Assembly: GCF_000723405.1 (NCBI RefSeq)
Contig: NZ_CCAE010000029.1
Coordinates: forward strand, 1-55,305
Direction of reading: 5' to 3'
Source: Hydrogenophaga intermedia
Lineage (GTDB): Bacteria; Pseudomonadota; Gammaproteobacteria; Burkholderiales; Burkholderiaceae_C
DNA length: 55,305 nt
The first letter of the stretch is position 1; the number at the start of each line of letters is the position of its first letter. A model generated the notes under the pieces. The model did not search any database, was not told the DNA's origin, and saw nothing but the letters and a program-made list of their open reading frames with translations. Below, in pieces: positions 45,510-54,113 of this stretch. The position numbers and the translations under genes are program-made.

Positions 45510-46496
45510 TCAGTTCACCATCACCAGCTTGCCCTTGACCGAGCGCGACCCCATGATCGCGTAGGCCTTGTGCAGCTCGGCCATGGGCAGGGTCTGGTCG
45601 ATCACCGGCTTGACCTGGCCCTTGGCGTACATGCCAGCCAAGGCCTGCATCATGGCCGCGTTGGCCTGCGGCTCGCGCTTGGCGAAGTCGCCCCAGAACA
45701 CGCCGACGATGCTGGCGCCCTTGAGCAGGGCCAGGTTGAGCGGCAGCGAGGGGATGGGCCCGCTGGCGAAGCCCACCACCAGGTAGCGTCCGCGCCAGGC
45801 GATGGAGCGGAAGGCCGGTTCGGCGAAGTCGCCGCCCACGGGGTCGTAGATCACGTCGGGCCCCTTGCCCTCGGTGAGGCGCTTGATCTCGTCGCGAAGG
45901 CTGGTCAGTGGGCCGTGCTGGGCGTAGTTGATGGTCGCGTCGGCGCCGAGCGAGGTGCACAGCGCGCACTTCTCATCGCTGGAGGCGGCGGCGATCACGC
46001 GCGCGCCAGCGGCCTTGGCGATCTGGATGGCCGCCGTGCCCACGCCGCCGGCGGCGCCGAGGATCAGCACCGTCTCGCCCGCCTTGAGTTGCGCGCGGTC
46101 CATGAGGGCGTGGTACGAGGTGGCGTAGATCATGATGAAGGCGGCCGCGTCGACGGCGGGGAAGCCTTCGGGCAGGGGCATGCACAGCGCGGCGGGCGCC
46201 AGGGGGTGCGTGCCGAAACCGCCGGTGCCGCTGAGGCAGGCCACGCGCTGGCCGGGCTTGAGGTGCTTCACCCCATCGCCCACGGCCTCGACCACGCCGG
46301 CGTATTCGCTGCCCGGCACGAAGGGCAGGGGCGGCTTCATCTGGTACTTGTTCTGCACGATGAGCAGGTCGGGGAAGTTCAGGCTGGCCGCTTCGATGCG
46401 GATGCGCACCTGGCCCGCGCCGGGCTCGGGCGTGGGCAGTTCCTTCCATTGCAGGGCGTCGACGCCAGTGGGGTTCTCGCACAGCCAGGCGTGCAT
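45510..46496 (-). CDS. NADPH:quinone oxidoreductase family protein (zinc-less MDR)
   Basis: Encodes 328 residues from ATG 46496, with GAGGAG upstream. It has the GroES-like N-terminal domain (VRIRIEAASLNFPDLLIVQNKYQMKPPLPFVPGSEYAGVVEAVGDGVKHLKPGQRV) and the cofactor motif LILGAAGGVGTAAIQIAKAAGARVIAAASSDEK. Zinc ligands of true alcohol dehydrogenases are absent. YDPVGGDFAEPAFRSIAWRGRYLVVGFASGPIPSLPLNLALLKGASIVGVFWGDF is typical of the QOR2-like group. Relatives reduce quinones or act on acyl-CoA compounds; the substrate is unknown. Its stop is 9 bp from the convergent OMF stop. Confidence 0.88.
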   Translation of the reverse strand: MHAWLCENPTGVDALQWKELPTPEPGAGQVRIRIEAASLNFPDLLIVQNKYQMKPPLPFVPGSEYAGVVEAVGDGVKHLKPGQRVACLSGTGGFGTHPLAPAALCMPLPEGFPAVDAAAFIMIYATSYHALMDRAQLKAGETVLILGAAGGVGTAAIQIAKAAGARVIAAASSDEKCALCTSLGADATINYAQHGPLTSLRDEIKRLTEGKGPDVIYDPVGGDFAEPAFRSIAWRGRYLVVGFASGPIPSLPLNLALLKGASIVGVFWGDFAKREPQANAAMMQALAGMYAKGQVKPVIDQTLPMAELHKAYAIMGSRSVKGKLVMVN

Positions 46497-46624
46497 GGTG
46501 GGTCTCCTCTCGTGGATGGGGGTGCGGGGCATGATAGGGATCGGCCTTGCGTTTGCGCAGGGGGTTTTGTCCCTTGGGTGACGGGGCTTGTGGGCTTTCT
46601 TCTGGCTCGTCACTACCTCGCGAA

Positions 46625-46724
46625 GCTCGCGGCCACTGGGTGCACTGCTCCGCGAATGTCCCCCGGACGGCTGCGCCGTCCTCCTCCTTTATTTCGCTAC
46701 GCAGTGCACCCAGCGTCCGCGAGC
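46625..46724 (-). repeat. Structured palindromic repeat, unit A, copy 2
   Basis: Same 100-bp length and plan as the unit at 16278. The middle stem is GGGTGCACTGC/GCAGTGCACCC, so one base pair has changed from G-C to A-T on both strands relative to copy 1, preserving pairing. Inner hairpin and boxes are identical to copy 1. It lies in the 458-bp gap between the divergent quinone oxidoreductase and surE genes; apart from the two repeat units and the surE promoter I see no gene there. Confidence 0.85.
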
Positions 46725-46764
46725 CACAGGCACGTAGGCGCACCACCAGACCGAGTGCCAGCGA

Positions 46765-46877
46765 GGTCGTCGGTGATCGGGTGTCCGGCGTAGCGACATA
46801 AAGGCGGAGGATCGGAGCGCGTCAGCGCTCCGATCCGGGGGACAGTCGCGGAGCCGGACACCCGAGCGCCGATGACC
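46765..46877 (+). repeat. Structured palindromic repeat, unit B, copy 2
   Basis: 113 bp, the same as unit B at 16418, and again 40 bp after its unit A. The short stem GCGAC/GTCGC and the GGGGGACA box are kept; the other box has one change (ATAAAGGCGGA). The inner hairpin differs in sequence but still pairs: GATCGGAGCGC with GCGCTCCGATC, loop GTCA. The outer stem has a few mismatches (GATCGG against GCGCCG). Confidence 0.85.
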
Positions 46878-46941
46878 GGAGCGTCCGGAGCAAGCGCAAA
46901 AGCCCCAGAGGTAAGAAGAAAGCCCGATACCCCCAGGTCAA

Positions 46942-46947
46942 TAGAAT
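46942..46947 (+). promoter_or_regulatory. -10 element of surE, placed for a near-leaderless mRNA
   Basis: TAGAAT followed by a 7-nt spacer and the surE ATG at 46955. No Shine-Dalgarno sequence is present. Transcription would start on the first base of the start codon or one base before it. Confidence 0.45.
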
Positions 46948-46954
46948 TTCGCCC

Positions 46955-47737
46955 ATGAAAATCCTGATCTCGAACGACGACGGCTTCCAGGCCAAGGGCA
47001 TCGTCGCCCTCTACGAGGCCGTGAAAGCCCTGCCAGACGTCGAAGTCGAGGTCGTCGCCCCCGAACACAACAACAGCGCCAAAAGCAACGCATTGAGCCT
47101 GCACTCCCCGCTGTACGTGCACACTGCGTCCAACGGATTCCGCTACGTCAACGGCACCCCCGCCGACTGCGTGCACATCGCCCTCACCGGCCTGCTCGGC
47201 TACCGCCCCGACCTCGTCATCTCCGGCATCAACAACGGCGCCAACATGGGCGACGACACCATCTACTCCGGCACCGTCGGTGCCGCCATGGAGGGCTACC
47301 TGTTCGGCATTCCCGCCATCGCCTTCTCCCAGACCGAGAAAGGCTGGGCCCACCTGGACGCCGCTGGCGCCCAGGCCGCCGCGCTGGTGCAGCAATTGCT
47401 GCCCTCGCTGCCCGAATCGGCCAAGCGCGGTGACGCCTGGCTGCTCAACGTCAACATTCCTTGCCGGCCAGCCGATGAGATCCGCGGCGTGAAGGTCACG
47501 CGCCTGGGCCGCCGCCACGCCGCCGAACCGGTGATCGTTCAGGTCAACCCCCGGGGCGAGACCATGTACTGGATCGGCAGCGCCGGCGCCGCGCGCGACG
47601 AGGCCGAGGGCACCGACTTCCATGCCACGCAGCAGGGCTACGTGAGCCTCACGCCGCTGCAGGTGGACCTGACCGACCACGACACGCTGGCCTACTGGGT
47701 GCCCACGGCCGCGGCGCTGTCGAAGGAGGGCGCGTGA
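46955..47737 (+). CDS. surE: 5'/3'-nucleotidase SurE
   Basis: A metal-dependent nucleotidase (and exopolyphosphatase in characterised homologues), 260 residues. The metal site is [14 protein letters not shown] (Asp-Asp near 8-9), with the nucleotide loop [15 protein letters not shown] and the conserved [25 protein letters not shown]. It is the first gene of surE-pcm-nlpD; pcm begins inside its stop codon. The start has no ribosome binding site and a -10 hexamer just upstream, suggesting a leaderless transcript. Confidence 0.95.
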   Translation: MKILISNDDGFQAKGIVALYEAVKALPDVEVEVVAPEHNNSAKSNALSLHSPLYVHTASNGFRYVNGTPADCVHIALTGLLGYRPDLVISGINNGANMGDDTIYSGTVGAAMEGYLFGIPAIAFSQTEKGWAHLDAAGAQAAALVQQLLPSLPESAKRGDAWLLNVNIPCRPADEIRGVKVTRLGRRHAAEPVIVQVNPRGETMYWIGSAGAARDEAEGTDFHATQQGYVSLTPLQVDLTDHDTLAYWVPTAAALSKEGA

Positions 47738-48525
47738 AGCCGCCGCAGCCGCGCCAGCGGCCGGGCTTTCCGGCCCGTTTGCCCGCCGGCACGCCGGCCC
47801 CCGCGCCCGCGCGCCAGCACAAGGCCGAGCCCACCGCGAACCGTGGTGCCAGCCGTGGCGCGGTTGCGCCCAGTGGTGTCGGCATGGACTCGGCCGCCGT
47901 GCGCGCCGCCATGGTGCGCAAGCTGCAAGGGCAGGGCATCTCGCACCCGGCGGTGGTGGCGGCCATGCTCGCGGTGGAACGCCACCGCTTCGTCGATTCG
48001 GCGCTGGTGAACCAGGCCTACGAGGACACCAGCCTGCCCATCGGCCAGGGCCAGACCATCAGCAAGCCCGGCGTGGTGGCGCGCATGGTCGAGCTGTTGT
48101 GTCAGGCGCGCGTGCAGCCCCTGGGCCGCGTGCTGGAGATCGGCACCGGCTGCGGCTACCAGGCCGCCGTGCTGGCGCGCGTGGCCAAGGAGGTCTACAG
48201 CATCGAGCGCATCCGCAGCCTGCACGAGAAGGCGCGCGACAACCTGCGCGCCTTGCGCGTGCCCAATCTGCATCTGTTGTTCGGTGACGGCATGGTGGGA
48301 TTCCCGCAGGGCGCGCCGTATTCGGCCATCATCGCGGCGGCGGGCGGGAACGATCTTCCAGCGGCGTGGATCGACCAGCTCGCTGTCGGCGGCCGGCTGG
48401 TGGCACCGGCCGTCACGGCCGCCGGTCGGCAGAACCTGGTGGTGATCGACAAGACCGCCAACGGCGTGGTCCGCACCGAACTCGAGGCCGTTCATTTCGT
48501 GCCCCTAAAATCGGGCCTCGCATGA
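47734..48525 (+). CDS. pcm: Protein-L-isoaspartate O-methyltransferase
   Basis: Repairs isoaspartyl residues in aged proteins using SAM. From the GTG at 47734 (GTGA overlap with surE) it has 263 residues; an in-frame ATG at 47884 ([10 protein letters not shown]) would give the usual length of about 213. The first 50 residues are Pro/Ala/Arg-rich and not part of the domain. Family motifs are [70 protein letters not shown] (SAM site) and [28 protein letters not shown]. Which start is used is uncertain. Confidence 0.93.
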   Translation: MKPPQPRQRPGFPARLPAGTPAPAPARQHKAEPTANRGASRGAVAPSGVGMDSAAVRAAMVRKLQGQGISHPAVVAAMLAVERHRFVDSALVNQAYEDTSLPIGQGQTISKPGVVARMVELLCQARVQPLGRVLEIGTGCGYQAAVLARVAKEVYSIERIRSLHEKARDNLRALRVPNLHLLFGDGMVGFPQGAPYSAIIAAAGGNDLPAAWIDQLAVGGRLVAPAVTAAGRQNLVVIDKTANGVVRTELEAVHFVPLKSGLA

Positions 48526-48604
48526 CGGTCCCGCCCTTGCCGGCGCAGAGCGTGAACTGAAATGGGGCCCGTTCGCGGGCCCGCAAGACAACGGTGGAGT
48601 CTTC

Positions 48605-49498
48605 ATGAATCAAATGGCAAAACACGAGCTGGGACACACCCGGACGCAGGGACACGCAGCCACCCGGGTGCTGACGTGGTCCGTGCTCGGCCTGGCCCTG
48701 CTCGTGAGCGCCTGCAGCACGCGTGTGTCGCGTCCCGCGCCAGTCGAGGACCGGGGCACCTCTCGGTCCTCCACGGACACGAGCGCGCCGGCGCCCGCCC
48801 CGGCGCAGCCCCGCGTGGGCTACGTGACGGTGCAACCGGGCGACACGCTGTATCGCATCGCCCTCAACGCGGGCCAGGACTGGCGCGACATCGCCACCTG
48901 GAACAACCTGCCCAACCCGAACGCGATCGAGGTGGGCCAGCTGCTGCGCGTGGCACCGCCCGCCGCCACGGCCGCCGCGCCGGCGCCCGCCCCCAACGGC
49001 GTGTCCACGGCGCCCGTCACCAGCAGCGGCGTCACCTCGCGGCCCCTGAGCGAAACCAGCCCGGCCGCGGCGCCGGCCCCCGCGCCCGCGGCGGCCCCGG
49101 CACCCGCGCCCGCCCCCGCGGCGGCGGGCGACGAGATCCAGTTCGTCTGGCCCGCCTCGGGCGCGGTCATCGCCAACTTCGACGAGAACACCAACAAGGG
49201 CGTGAGCATCGGCGGCAAGATCGGCGACCCCGTGGTGGCGGCGGCCGATGGGCGCGTGGTGTACGCGGGCGCCGGCCTGCGCGGCTACGGCAACCTCATC
49301 ATCCTGCAGCACAACAACACCTATCTCACGGCCTACGCCCACAACCAGGCGCTGCTGGTGCGCGAGAACCAGGCGGTGCGCCAGGGCCAGAAGATCGCCG
49401 AGATGGGCAGCAGCGACACCGATCGCGTGAAGCTGCACTTCGAGGTGCGCCGCCAGGGCAAGCCGGTCGATCCGCTCTCGCATCTGCCCAAGCGCTGA
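48605..49498 (+). CDS. nlpD: NlpD-like LysM/M23 lipoprotein, probable amidase activator
   Basis: Encodes 297 residues with a lipoprotein signal (LALLVSACST), a LysM domain (about 77-120: VQPGDTLYRIALNAGQDWRDIATWNNLPNPNAIEVGQLLRV), an Ala/Pro linker and a C-terminal M23/LytM domain (about 178-297). The zinc site is degenerate: the HxxxD position reads NKGVS and the HxH position reads KLH, so it is probably a non-enzymatic activator of an AmiC-type amidase in cell separation. A GGGCCCG-TTCG-type hairpin precedes it. The rpoS gene that usually follows nlpD is absent; an exonuclease gene begins 12 bp downstream. Confidence 0.9.
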   Translation: MNQMAKHELGHTRTQGHAATRVLTWSVLGLALLVSACSTRVSRPAPVEDRGTSRSSTDTSAPAPAPAQPRVGYVTVQPGDTLYRIALNAGQDWRDIATWNNLPNPNAIEVGQLLRVAPPAATAAAPAPAPNGVSTAPVTSSGVTSRPLSETSPAAAPAPAPAAAPAPAPAPAAAGDEIQFVWPASGAVIANFDENTNKGVSIGGKIGDPVVAAADGRVVYAGAGLRGYGNLIILQHNNTYLTAYAHNQALLVRENQAVRQGQKIAEMGSSDTDRVKLHFEVRRQGKPVDPLSHLPKR

Positions 49499-49510
49499 GC
49501 CGGGCCCCGC

Positions 49511-50296
49511 ATGGCCTGGCCCGTTCTCGTCTTCGACATCGAGTCCATCCCCGACGTGGATGGCCTGCGCGCGCTGCGCGCGGCCGGCACCGAGCTGAGC
49601 GACGAGCAGGTGCACGCCGAGTGGGTGGCCGAGCGCAAGGAGAAGGGCCAGAGCGACTTCATGCCGCTCTACCTGCAGCGCGTGCTGGTCATCAGCTGCG
49701 TGTTCCGCAACGCCGAAGGCCTGCGCATCCACTCCTTCGTCGACAAGGACTGCCAGAGCGAAGGCCGGGTCATCCAGAGCTTCTTCCAGGCGATCGAAAA
49801 GCACGTGCCCCAGCTCGTGAGCTGGAACGGCGGTGGCTTCGACCTGCCCGTGTTGCACTACCGCGGCCTGCGCCACGGCCTGGAGGCCAACAAGTACTGG
49901 GACATGGGCGAGGACGACCGTGAGTTCAAGTGGAACAACTACATCGGCCGGTACCACATGCGCCACCTGGACCTGATGGACCTGCTGGCCATGTACTCGC
50001 CCAAGAACAACGCGCCCCTGGACGCCATGGCCAAGCTCTGCGGCTTCCCGGGCAAGCTGGGCATGGACGGCTCGCAGGTGTATGCGCAGTACCTCGCGGG
50101 GCAGACGGACGCCATCCGCCGCTACTGCGAGACGGACGTGATGAACACCTACCTCATGTACTGCCGCTTCCAGAAGATGCGCGGTGGCTTCACGCCCGAC
50201 GAGTACGAGCGCGAGATCGCCTACGTGAAGGAGACGCTGGGCGGCCTGGCACCCGGTGAGTCGCACTGGCAGGAATACCTCGCGGCCTGGGCATGA
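49511..50296 (+). CDS. PolB-like 3'-5' exonuclease (PF10108 type)
   Basis: Encodes 261 residues. It has the DEDD exonuclease layout: VFDIESIPD (DxE), LVSWNGGGFDLPVLHYRGLRHG (second Asp), a central LDLMDLLAMYSPKNNAPLDAMAKLCGFPGKLGMDGSQVY, and RYCETDVMNTYLMYCRF (last Asp). It lacks a polymerase domain and matches the stand-alone exonucleases related to that of family B polymerases. The biological role is not established to my knowledge; DNA or RNA 3'-end processing is likely. It sits between nlpD and rlmD on the same strand. Confidence 0.88.
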   Translation: MAWPVLVFDIESIPDVDGLRALRAAGTELSDEQVHAEWVAERKEKGQSDFMPLYLQRVLVISCVFRNAEGLRIHSFVDKDCQSEGRVIQSFFQAIEKHVPQLVSWNGGGFDLPVLHYRGLRHGLEANKYWDMGEDDREFKWNNYIGRYHMRHLDLMDLLAMYSPKNNAPLDAMAKLCGFPGKLGMDGSQVYAQYLAGQTDAIRRYCETDVMNTYLMYCRFQKMRGGFTPDEYEREIAYVKETLGGLAPGESHWQEYLAAWA

Positions 50297-50319
50297 GCGC
50301 TGGCCCGCTGACGGCCTGA

Positions 50320-50325
50320 GACAAT
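50320..50325 (+). promoter_or_regulatory. -10 element of rlmD, placed for a leaderless mRNA
   Basis: GACAAT followed by the 6-nt spacer CGCGGG and the ATG at 50332, without a Shine-Dalgarno sequence. Same spacing as dnaX, moaA and the 7039 gene. Confidence 0.45.
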
Positions 50326-50331
50326 CGCGGG

Positions 50332-51750
50332 ATGTCCTCTGACGTTCCGCACAGCACCTACCCCACGTTCCCCGACGGCTCGCTTGCCGTCGAATCCCTC
50401 GACATCGAAGCCCAGGGCATCGCCCACCGCGCCGACGGCAAGGTGGTCTTCATCGAAGGCGCGCTGCCGTTCGAGCAGGTCAGCGTCTCCGTCCACCGCA
50501 AGAAGAACAACTGGGAGGCCGCCACCGTCACGGCCATCCACCGCGAGTCCTCGCAGCGCGTGCGCCCGGCTTGCCCGCACTTCGGCCTGCACGCGGGCGC
50601 CTGCGGCGGCTGCAAGATGCAGCACCTGCACCCGGCGGCGCAGGTCGCCATCAAGCAGCGCGTGCTGGAGGACAACCTCTGGCACCTGGGCAAGGTGCGC
50701 GCCGAAACCATGCTGCGCCCAATCGAAGGCCCCACCTGGGGCTACCGCCACCGCGCGCGCCTGTCGGTGCGCCACGTGCACAAGAAGGGCGTGGTGCTGA
50801 TCGGCTTTCACGAGCGCAAGAGCCGCTATGTGGCCGACATGGGCGTGTGCCTGGTGCTGCCGCCGCACGTCAGCGACATGCTCGCGCCGTTGCGCGAACT
50901 CATCTTCGGCATGGACGCGCGCGAGACCTGCCCGCAGATCGAACTGGCCTGCGGTGACAGCGTCACCGCCCTGGTGTTGCGTCACCTGGAGCCCCTGAGC
51001 GAGGACGACCTCGCGCGCCTGCGCGCCTTCGGCCAGCAGCACGGCGTGCAGTGGTGGCTGCAGGCCAAGGGCCCGGACACGGTGCGCCTGCTGGACGAAG
51101 GCGGCGAGCAGTTGAGCTACGCCTTGCCCGAATTCGGCGTGGTGATGCCCTTCAAGCCCACCGACTTCACCCAGGTCAACCCTTCCATCAACCGCGTGCT
51201 CGTCTCACGCGCCCTGCGCCTGCTCGATGCCAAGGCAGACGAGCGCGTGATCGACTGGTTCTGCGGCCTGGGCAACTTCACCCTGCCCATCGCCACCACC
51301 GCGCGAGAGGTGCTGGGCGTGGAGGGCAGCGAGGCCCTGGTGGCGCGCTCGCGCGAGAACCTGGCGCGCAACGGCGAAGGTCGCGCGAAGCCCTTCGCGC
51401 CCACCACCTTCGCCGCGCGCAACCTGTTCGAGATGACCCCCGAGCAACTGGTGGCCGACGGCGTGGCCGAGAAATGGCTGGTCGACCCGCCGAGAGAAGG
51501 CGCATTCGCGCTGGCCAAGGCCCTGGCCGACCTGCACCAGCAGCCCGAACTGCGGGGCACCTGGACGCCCCCGAAGCGCATCGTCTACGTGAGCTGCAAC
51601 CCCGCCACGCTGGCGCGCGACGCGGGCTTGCTGGTGCACCAGGCGGGTTACCGCTGCGTGGCGGCGGGTGCGGTCAACATGTTCCCCCACACGGCCCACG
51701 TCGAGAGCATGGCGGTCTTCGAGCTGGCGGACGCTGGGCGCCCTGCGTAG
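50332..51750 (+). CDS. rlmD: 23S rRNA (uracil(1939)-C(5))-methyltransferase RlmD
   Basis: Methylates U1939 of 23S rRNA with SAM. The 472 residues comprise a TRAM domain (about 15-75), the [4Fe-4S] cysteines in [19 protein letters not shown] plus GVCLVLPP, and the TrmA-type methyltransferase domain with [27 protein letters not shown] (SAM site), VDPPREGA and the catalytic Cys in [16 protein letters not shown]. The final eight residues (LADAGRPA) and the TAG stop are encoded by the palindromic repeat unit at 51723, so the C terminus looks recently reshaped. Confidence 0.94.
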   Translation: MSSDVPHSTYPTFPDGSLAVESLDIEAQGIAHRADGKVVFIEGALPFEQVSVSVHRKKNNWEAATVTAIHRESSQRVRPACPHFGLHAGACGGCKMQHLHPAAQVAIKQRVLEDNLWHLGKVRAETMLRPIEGPTWGYRHRARLSVRHVHKKGVVLIGFHERKSRYVADMGVCLVLPPHVSDMLAPLRELIFGMDARETCPQIELACGDSVTALVLRHLEPLSEDDLARLRAFGQQHGVQWWLQAKGPDTVRLLDEGGEQLSYALPEFGVVMPFKPTDFTQVNPSINRVLVSRALRLLDAKADERVIDWFCGLGNFTLPIATTAREVLGVEGSEALVARSRENLARNGEGRAKPFAPTTFAARNLFEMTPEQLVADGVAEKWLVDPPREGAFALAKALADLHQQPELRGTWTPPKRIVYVSCNPATLARDAGLLVHQAGYRCVAAGAVNMFPHTAHVESMAVFELADAGRPA

Positions 51751-51824
51751 CGAAATAAAGGAGGAGGACCGGCGCAGCCGGTCCGGGGGACATTCGCGGA
51801 GCAGGGCGCCCAGTGGCCGCCAGC
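51723..51824 (+). repeat. Structured palindromic repeat, single unit (A type)
   Basis: A 102-bp unit with outer stem GCTGGCGG/CCGCCAGC, middle stem CTGGGCGCCCTGC/GCAGGGCGCCCAG, short stem GCGAA/TTCGC, boxes ATAAAGGAGGA and GGGGGACA, and inner hairpin GGACCGG-CGCA-CCGGTCC. Compared with the unit at 16278, the outer and middle stems differ by paired changes that keep complementarity. It overlaps the last codons of rlmD and lies between convergent genes. Confidence 0.85.
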
Positions 51825-51849
51825 GCCGCGAGGTGCAGGCCAGAAGCCG

Positions 51850-52167
51850 TCAGGACGTCGGCTTCTCCGAAGAAGCCTTTTCAGCAGGAGCCGCCTCGCC
51901 CTCCGACGGCATGCCGACCACGCTGTTGTCCCGCATGTACTGGTCCATCTCCCGCCAGCCCGCGAACACCGCTGCCTTGCCTGCGCGCGGATTCGACTGG
52001 AAGCACGACTCGATGCTTCGCACCGCGTGCCGGCAGGCGCTGCCGATCGCGCGGCCCTCGGCCTCCTTGCGCGCGTTGACGGCCGTGGCCGTCTCGATGC
52101 CCAGGGCATCGCAGCCGGCCAGCCAGGTGCTGGCGAGGGTGAGCAGGATGAGGGCGGGGCGGCGCAT
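51850..52167 (-). CDS. Small conserved lipoprotein, unknown function
   Basis: Encodes 105 residues from ATG 52167: MRRPALILLTLASTWLAGCDALG is a lipoprotein signal (lipobox LAGC, Cys19). The mature part AVNARKEAEGRAIGSACRHAVRSIESCFQSNPRAGKAAVFAGWREMDQYMRDN is helical with two more cysteines (SACRH, ESCFQ) that could form a disulfide; the tail is Glu/Ala/Ser-rich and flexible. I recall similar small proteins in other Burkholderiales but know no function. It is transcribed leftward behind the BI-1 gene, after two tandem terminator hairpins. Confidence 0.7.
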   Translation of the reverse strand: MRRPALILLTLASTWLAGCDALGIETATAVNARKEAEGRAIGSACRHAVRSIESCFQSNPRAGKAAVFAGWREMDQYMRDNSVVGMPSEGEAAPAEKASSEKPTS

Positions 52168-52207
52168 GGTGGTTCGGGCGTGGTTGCCCCTGCATTTCGG
52201 CCGCCCG

Positions 52208-52256
52208 GGCCGGAACTTGACGGTTCCGGCCATGAAAAAAGGGCCCGAAGGCCCTT
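52208..52256 (-). terminator. Tandem hairpins terminating the BI-1 family gene
   Basis: On the minus strand AAGGGCC-TTCG-GGCCCTT followed by TTTTC (52239-52256) is a strong intrinsic terminator. A second hairpin GGCCGGAAC/GTTCCGGCC (52208-52231) follows, without a T tract. Confidence 0.8.
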
Positions 52257-52280
52257 CTTTCACGAGGTGGAACGCGACGC

Positions 52281-52979
52281 TTACTCGCGCTCGCCGCCGA
52301 AGATGCCCAGCAGCATCAGCAGGCTCTGGAACACGTTGTACAGGCTCAGGTACACGCCCAGTGTGGCGCTGATGTAGTTGGTTTCCTCGCCGTCCTGCAC
52401 GCGCTTGAGGTCGTACAGGATGAAGGCGGAGAACACGCCCACGGCCAGCACCGAGATGGTGATCATCAGCGCGCTGGACTGGATGAACACGTTGGCCACG
52501 GCGGCCACCAGGATCAGGATCGCGCCGATGAACAGGAACTTGCCCATGTTCGACAGGTCGCGCTTGATGATGCTGGACAGCGAGGCCATGCCGAAGAACA
52601 CGGCCGCGGTGCCGCCAAAGGCCATCATGATCAGGCTGGAGCCGTTGGAGAAGCCCAGCACCATCGCCAGCAGGCGCGACAGCATCAGACCCATGAAGAA
52701 GGTGAAGGCCAGCAGGATTGGCACGCCAGCGGCCGAGTTCTTGGTCTTCTCGATCGCGAACATGAAGCCGAAGGCACCGCCCAGGAAGACGATGAGGCCC
52801 AGGCCGCCGGTCAGGCTGGCCGTGATGCCGGTGGCCACGCCCACCCAGGCGCCCAGCACCGTGGGCAGCATGGACAGCGCGAGCAGCCAGTAGGTGTTTC
52901 GCAGCACGCGGTTGCGTTGCGAGGCGCTGGCCGAGACGGCGGTGCCGAAGCGGCCGTTGGTTTGAACGTGGTCGGACAT
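52281..52979 (-). CDS. Bax inhibitor-1/YccA family membrane protein
   Basis: Seven hydrophobic segments over 232 residues, the family length. Signatures are RVLRNTYWLLALSMLPTVLGAWVGV at the first TM, AFTFFMGLMLSRLLAMVLGFSNGSSLIMMAFGGTAAVFFGMASLSSI in the middle, and AFILYDLKRVQDGEETNYISATLGVYLSLYNVFQSLLMLLGIFGG at the C terminus, where the conserved Asp pair region (YDLKRV) lies. YccA and YbhL are the E. coli relatives; YccA modulates FtsH, and other members leak Ca2+ or protons. AAGGAG precedes the ATG. It is probably monocistronic. Confidence 0.93.
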   Translation of the reverse strand: MSDHVQTNGRFGTAVSASASQRNRVLRNTYWLLALSMLPTVLGAWVGVATGITASLTGGLGLIVFLGGAFGFMFAIEKTKNSAAGVPILLAFTFFMGLMLSRLLAMVLGFSNGSSLIMMAFGGTAAVFFGMASLSSIIKRDLSNMGKFLFIGAILILVAAVANVFIQSSALMITISVLAVGVFSAFILYDLKRVQDGEETNYISATLGVYLSLYNVFQSLLMLLGIFGGERE

Positions 52980-53158
52980 TGTGGGACTCTCCTTAAGTCA
53001 ACCCTAAGATTCGAGCATTGTGCACGAGGTTCCCCAGGCCCTCAACGCCGCGTCGTGCGGCGCTGATGGCATGGTGAGCTCAGTTGTGACCGCCGGGTGC
53101 GTAATCAAGGGGTTATCGTCCGGGGTTCGACCGTTTTTCACCCACTCCAAGGAAGTTC

Positions 53159-53566
53159 ATGAAGTCCACCCATGCGCTCGAAGCCGCCGACGTCAAAGCC
53201 ATCGCCCAAGCGGCGGAAAAGGAAGCCCTGGCCCATCAATGGGCTGTGACGATCGCCATCGTCGACGCCGGCGGCCACTTGCTGTGGCTGCAACGCCTGG
53301 ACGGTGCACCGCCCATTTCGGCGCACATCGCGCCCGCCAAGGCGCACACGGCGGCCATGGGCCGCCGCGAGAGCAAGGTTTATGAGGATGTCATCAACCA
53401 GGGCCGCACGTCTTTCTTGAGCGCTCCCCTGCTGCACGGCATGCTCGAAGGCGGCGTGCCGATCCTGAAGGACGGCCAATGCATCGGTGCCGTCGGTGTG
53501 AGCGGCGTGAAGTCCACCGAGGACGCGCAGATCGCGCGCGCGGGCATCGCCGCGCTCGGTCTTTGA
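53159..53566 (+). CDS. GlcG/HbpS family (DUF336) heme-binding-like protein
   Basis: Encodes 135 residues from ATG 53159 with AAGGAAG upstream. The GlcG/HbpS fold is clear: AIAQAAEKEALAHQWAVTIAIVDAGGHLLWLQRLDGA, then IAPAKAHTAAMGRRESKVYE and GGVPILKDGQCIGAVGVSGVKSTEDAQIARAGIAAL. No signal peptide is present, so it is cytoplasmic. The family includes GlcG of glycolate operons and the heme-binding HbpS; function here is unknown. The 179 bp upstream (52980-53158) hold no gene that I can see and should carry promoters for both directions. Confidence 0.88.
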   Translation: MKSTHALEAADVKAIAQAAEKEALAHQWAVTIAIVDAGGHLLWLQRLDGAPPISAHIAPAKAHTAAMGRRESKVYEDVINQGRTSFLSAPLLHGMLEGGVPILKDGQCIGAVGVSGVKSTEDAQIARAGIAALGL

Positions 53567-53593
53567 AGATCGGGTAAAAAGCGCCTGGCTAAC

Positions 53594-53653
53594 GGCGGCT
53601 TGGTATGCCGCCCTGGCTGGCTCAAAAACGACGCTCGGAGATGAGAATCTCCG
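53594..53653. terminator. Hairpin pair between convergent GlcG-like and exbD genes
   Basis: GGCGGC-TTGGTAT-GCCGCC (53594-53612) and CGGAGAT-GAGA-ATCTCCG (53636-53653, GNRA loop). In the minus direction the second hairpin is followed 6 nt later by TTTTT, so it may end the tonB-exbB-exbD transcript. Stems are short, so this is tentative. Confidence 0.4.
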
Positions 53654-53698
53654 GGTCGCCCCACGATACGAAAGACGGTCCCGCCCCCGAACGCCGGT

Positions 53699-54109
53699 TC
53701 AGGGCGTGGGCTCCGTGATGAATCCGATCTTGCGCAGCCCGGCTTTCTGCGCCGCGGCCATGGCCAGGGCCACGCGCTCGTAGCGCACGGCCTTGTCACC
53801 GCGGATGTGCAGCTCGGGCTGCGGGTCCTGCGCGGCGGCAGCGCTCAGCATGCCTTCCAGTTCGCTGTCGACCAGCTTCTGGTCGTTCCAGAAGTACTGG
53901 CCCTCGGCATCGACCGAGAAGCGGATGTTCTCCGGCTTGTCCTGCACCTTCTCGACGCTGGCCTGCGGCAGGTCGATGTTCACGGCGTGCTGGATCACCG
54001 GCACCGTGATGATGAAGATGATGAGCAGCACCAGCATCACGTCGATGAACGGGATCATGTTGATCTCGCTCATGACTTCGTCGCTGGCGTCTTGCGTTCC
54101 GATGGCCAT
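53699..54109 (-). CDS. exbD: Biopolymer transport protein ExbD
   Basis: Part of the ExbB-ExbD proton-driven motor that energises TonB. The 136 residues have a short cytoplasmic N terminus, one TM helix with the essential aspartate (INMIPFIDVMLVLLIIFIIT), and a periplasmic domain with VNIDLPQASVEKVQDKPENIRFSVDAEGQYFWNDQ and PELHIRGDKAVRYERVALAMAAAQKAGL. It starts 4 bp after exbB and is the last gene of the operon. Confidence 0.94.
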   Translation of the reverse strand: MAIGTQDASDEVMSEINMIPFIDVMLVLLIIFIITVPVIQHAVNIDLPQASVEKVQDKPENIRFSVDAEGQYFWNDQKLVDSELEGMLSAAAAQDPQPELHIRGDKAVRYERVALAMAAAQKAGLRKIGFITEPTP

Positions 54110-54113
54110 GTGA

